A stretch of 6,904 nt of DNA, from positions 1 through 6,904 of the forward strand of contig PLBX01000338.1 in assembly GCA_003135495.1 (NCBI GenBank), read 5' to 3'. Source of the stretch: Acidobacteriaceae bacterium. GTDB taxonomy: Bacteria; Acidobacteriota; Terriglobia; Terriglobales; Acidobacteriaceae. Each line of letters begins with the position of its first letter. The first letter of the stretch is position 1. A program made the position numbers and the translations under genes. Below are positions 6,437-6,904 of this stretch, piece after piece. Under the pieces are notes generated by a model. It had not been told where the DNA came from. It ran no database searches and was given only the letters and a program-made list of their open reading frames with translations.

Positions 6437-6465
6437 TGGAGCGACGGGCGTCCTCGCCCGTCCCC
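6437..6465 (+). repeat. REP-like hairpin, copy C (intergenic)
   Basis: GGAG (6438-6441) precedes an 8-bp stem, GACGGGCG (6443-6450) with CGCCCGTC (6455-6462), and a TCCT loop, 22 bases after the BoxB-like stop. It is 28/29 identical to the copy inside the aldolase gene. As an intergenic example of the same unit it shows that the element is not confined to coding DNA. No T-run follows, so it is not a standard intrinsic terminator, though it could protect mRNA 3' ends as REPs can. Confidence 0.85.
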
Positions 6466-6494
6466 CGAGCGGCTATGCGGCGCGATCGCTAGAA

Positions 6495-6544
6495 ACAGGG
6501 CAGTCTCTGTGACCACTGTGCGACCCCAGTGCTCCCTGTGGTAA
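6495..6544 (+). repeat. Degenerate second copy of the CTCCCTGTGG repeat
   Basis: ACAGGG (6495-6500) pairs with CCCTGT (6534-6539), and the tail GTGCTCCCTGTGGTAA (6529-6544) is identical to 5209-5224. CTCTGTGACC and CACTGTGCGACC between them resemble the TGACCTCTGTG of the first copy. It ends 16 bases before the second crotonase start; the first copy ends 15 bases before the BoxB-like start. The left arm is much eroded compared with the element at 5140. Confidence 0.65.
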
Positions 6545-6560
6545 CGGTTTATCCTCGAAG

Positions 6561-6904
6561 ATGGCTATGGCCGCGACAAGTCGAGTGCAACTCCAAATAG
6601 CGTCACCCATCGCTCGCATAACGCTGCATAACCATCCACTAAACGTGATCGACCTCGCGATGGCGCAAGCGCTACAGAAGACTCTCACCGAAATTGAATC
6701 GCTCCCCGATATATCAACTATCGTTCTCGAAGGCCACGGCTCGTCCTTCTCCGCTGGGGTCGACATCAAAGCTCACGTCCCCGAACAAATCCGCGAAATG
6801 CTCACAAATTTTCACGCTGTAATTCGCGCGATTATCGCCTCCCGCAAAATTGTTATCGCTGCAGTGCGCGGTACTTGTCTTGGCGGAGGCGCGGAACTTG
6901 CCAT
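6561..6904 (+). CDS. Second crotonase-family protein, N-terminal part (3' truncated)
   Basis: The ATG at 6561 opens a frame that runs off the window after 114 complete codons. It reads MAMAATSRVQLQIASPIARI, then HNHPLNVIDLAMAQAL (24-39), then the oxyanion-hole segment SSFSAGVDIKAH (65-76), and finally VRGTCLGGGAEL, which contains the second oxyanion loop and the Glu equivalent to rat Glu144. The 'PLNVID' entry is of the sort seen in cyclohexa-1,5-diene-1-carbonyl-CoA hydratases, which would fit an aromatic CoA-ester pathway, but the diagnostic C-terminal half is missing. A second in-frame Met lies at 6567. There is no strong Shine-Dalgarno, only GAAG next to the ATG. It lies 145 bases after the BoxB-like gene, with two repeats in the gap, and is probably part of the same cluster. 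Confidence 0.88.
   Translation, partial: MAMAATSRVQLQIASPIARITLHNHPLNVIDLAMAQALQKTLTEIESLPDISTIVLEGHGSSFSAGVDIKAHVPEQIREMLTNFHAVIRAIIASRKIVIAAVRGTCLGGGAELA

Noticed and set aside
6437..6465. Intrinsic terminator after the BoxB-like gene
   Set aside because: The stem is strong but no T-run follows, and the same unit occurs inside two coding regions, so it is better read as a dispersed repeat.
361..6465. CRISPR array
   Set aside because: The three repeat copies are kilobases apart, palindromic and partly in coding DNA. There are no regular spacers and no cas genes.

Overview
All recognisable genes in this window lie on the + strand. They read like a stretch of bacterial chromosome of moderately high GC. 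An acidobacterial (Terriglobia/Koribacter-like) origin is my inference. It rests on the protein flavour, the PEGA-domain exported protein, the BoxB-like oxygenase beside crotonases, and two kinds of dispersed intergenic repeat. No rRNA or tRNA is present to confirm it.

Layout. (1) 1-1175: the C-terminal part of carB, the large subunit of carbamoyl-phosphate synthase, truncated by the window edge. (2) 1223-2022: two small unrecognised membrane-associated proteins, the second preceded by a strong ribosome binding site. (3) 2122-3249: a class I aldolase of the DapA/N-acetylneuraminate lyase superfamily, closest in motifs to 4-hydroxy-2-oxoglutarate aldolase (HOGA1). (4) 3305-4132: an exported PEGA-domain protein. 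(5) 4305-6904: a likely CoA-thioester catabolic cluster of a complete enoyl-CoA hydratase (crotonase), a BoxB-like diiron oxygenase (benzoyl-CoA 2,3-epoxidase family), and the start of a second crotonase that runs off the end. The cluster suggests oxygen-dependent attack on an aromatic or other CoA thioester followed by hydration or cleavage. No BoxA reductase or full-length BoxC is visible.

The most unusual feature is a short GC-rich hairpin repeat, built on a GACGGGCG / CGCCCGTC stem with a 4-nt loop, present three times. One copy is intergenic (6437-6465). The other two sit in frame inside conserved enzyme genes: carB (361-382) and the aldolase gene (2804-2832). Each coding copy lies in an extra segment absent from typical family members (about 40 and about 80 residues). 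The two coding copies are read in different frames, which argues for a mobile, REP-like DNA element tolerated as surface-loop protein rather than a conserved peptide. Two further repeats ending in the same 16 bases lie at nearly the same distance (15-16 nt) upstream of the BoxB-like gene and the second crotonase.
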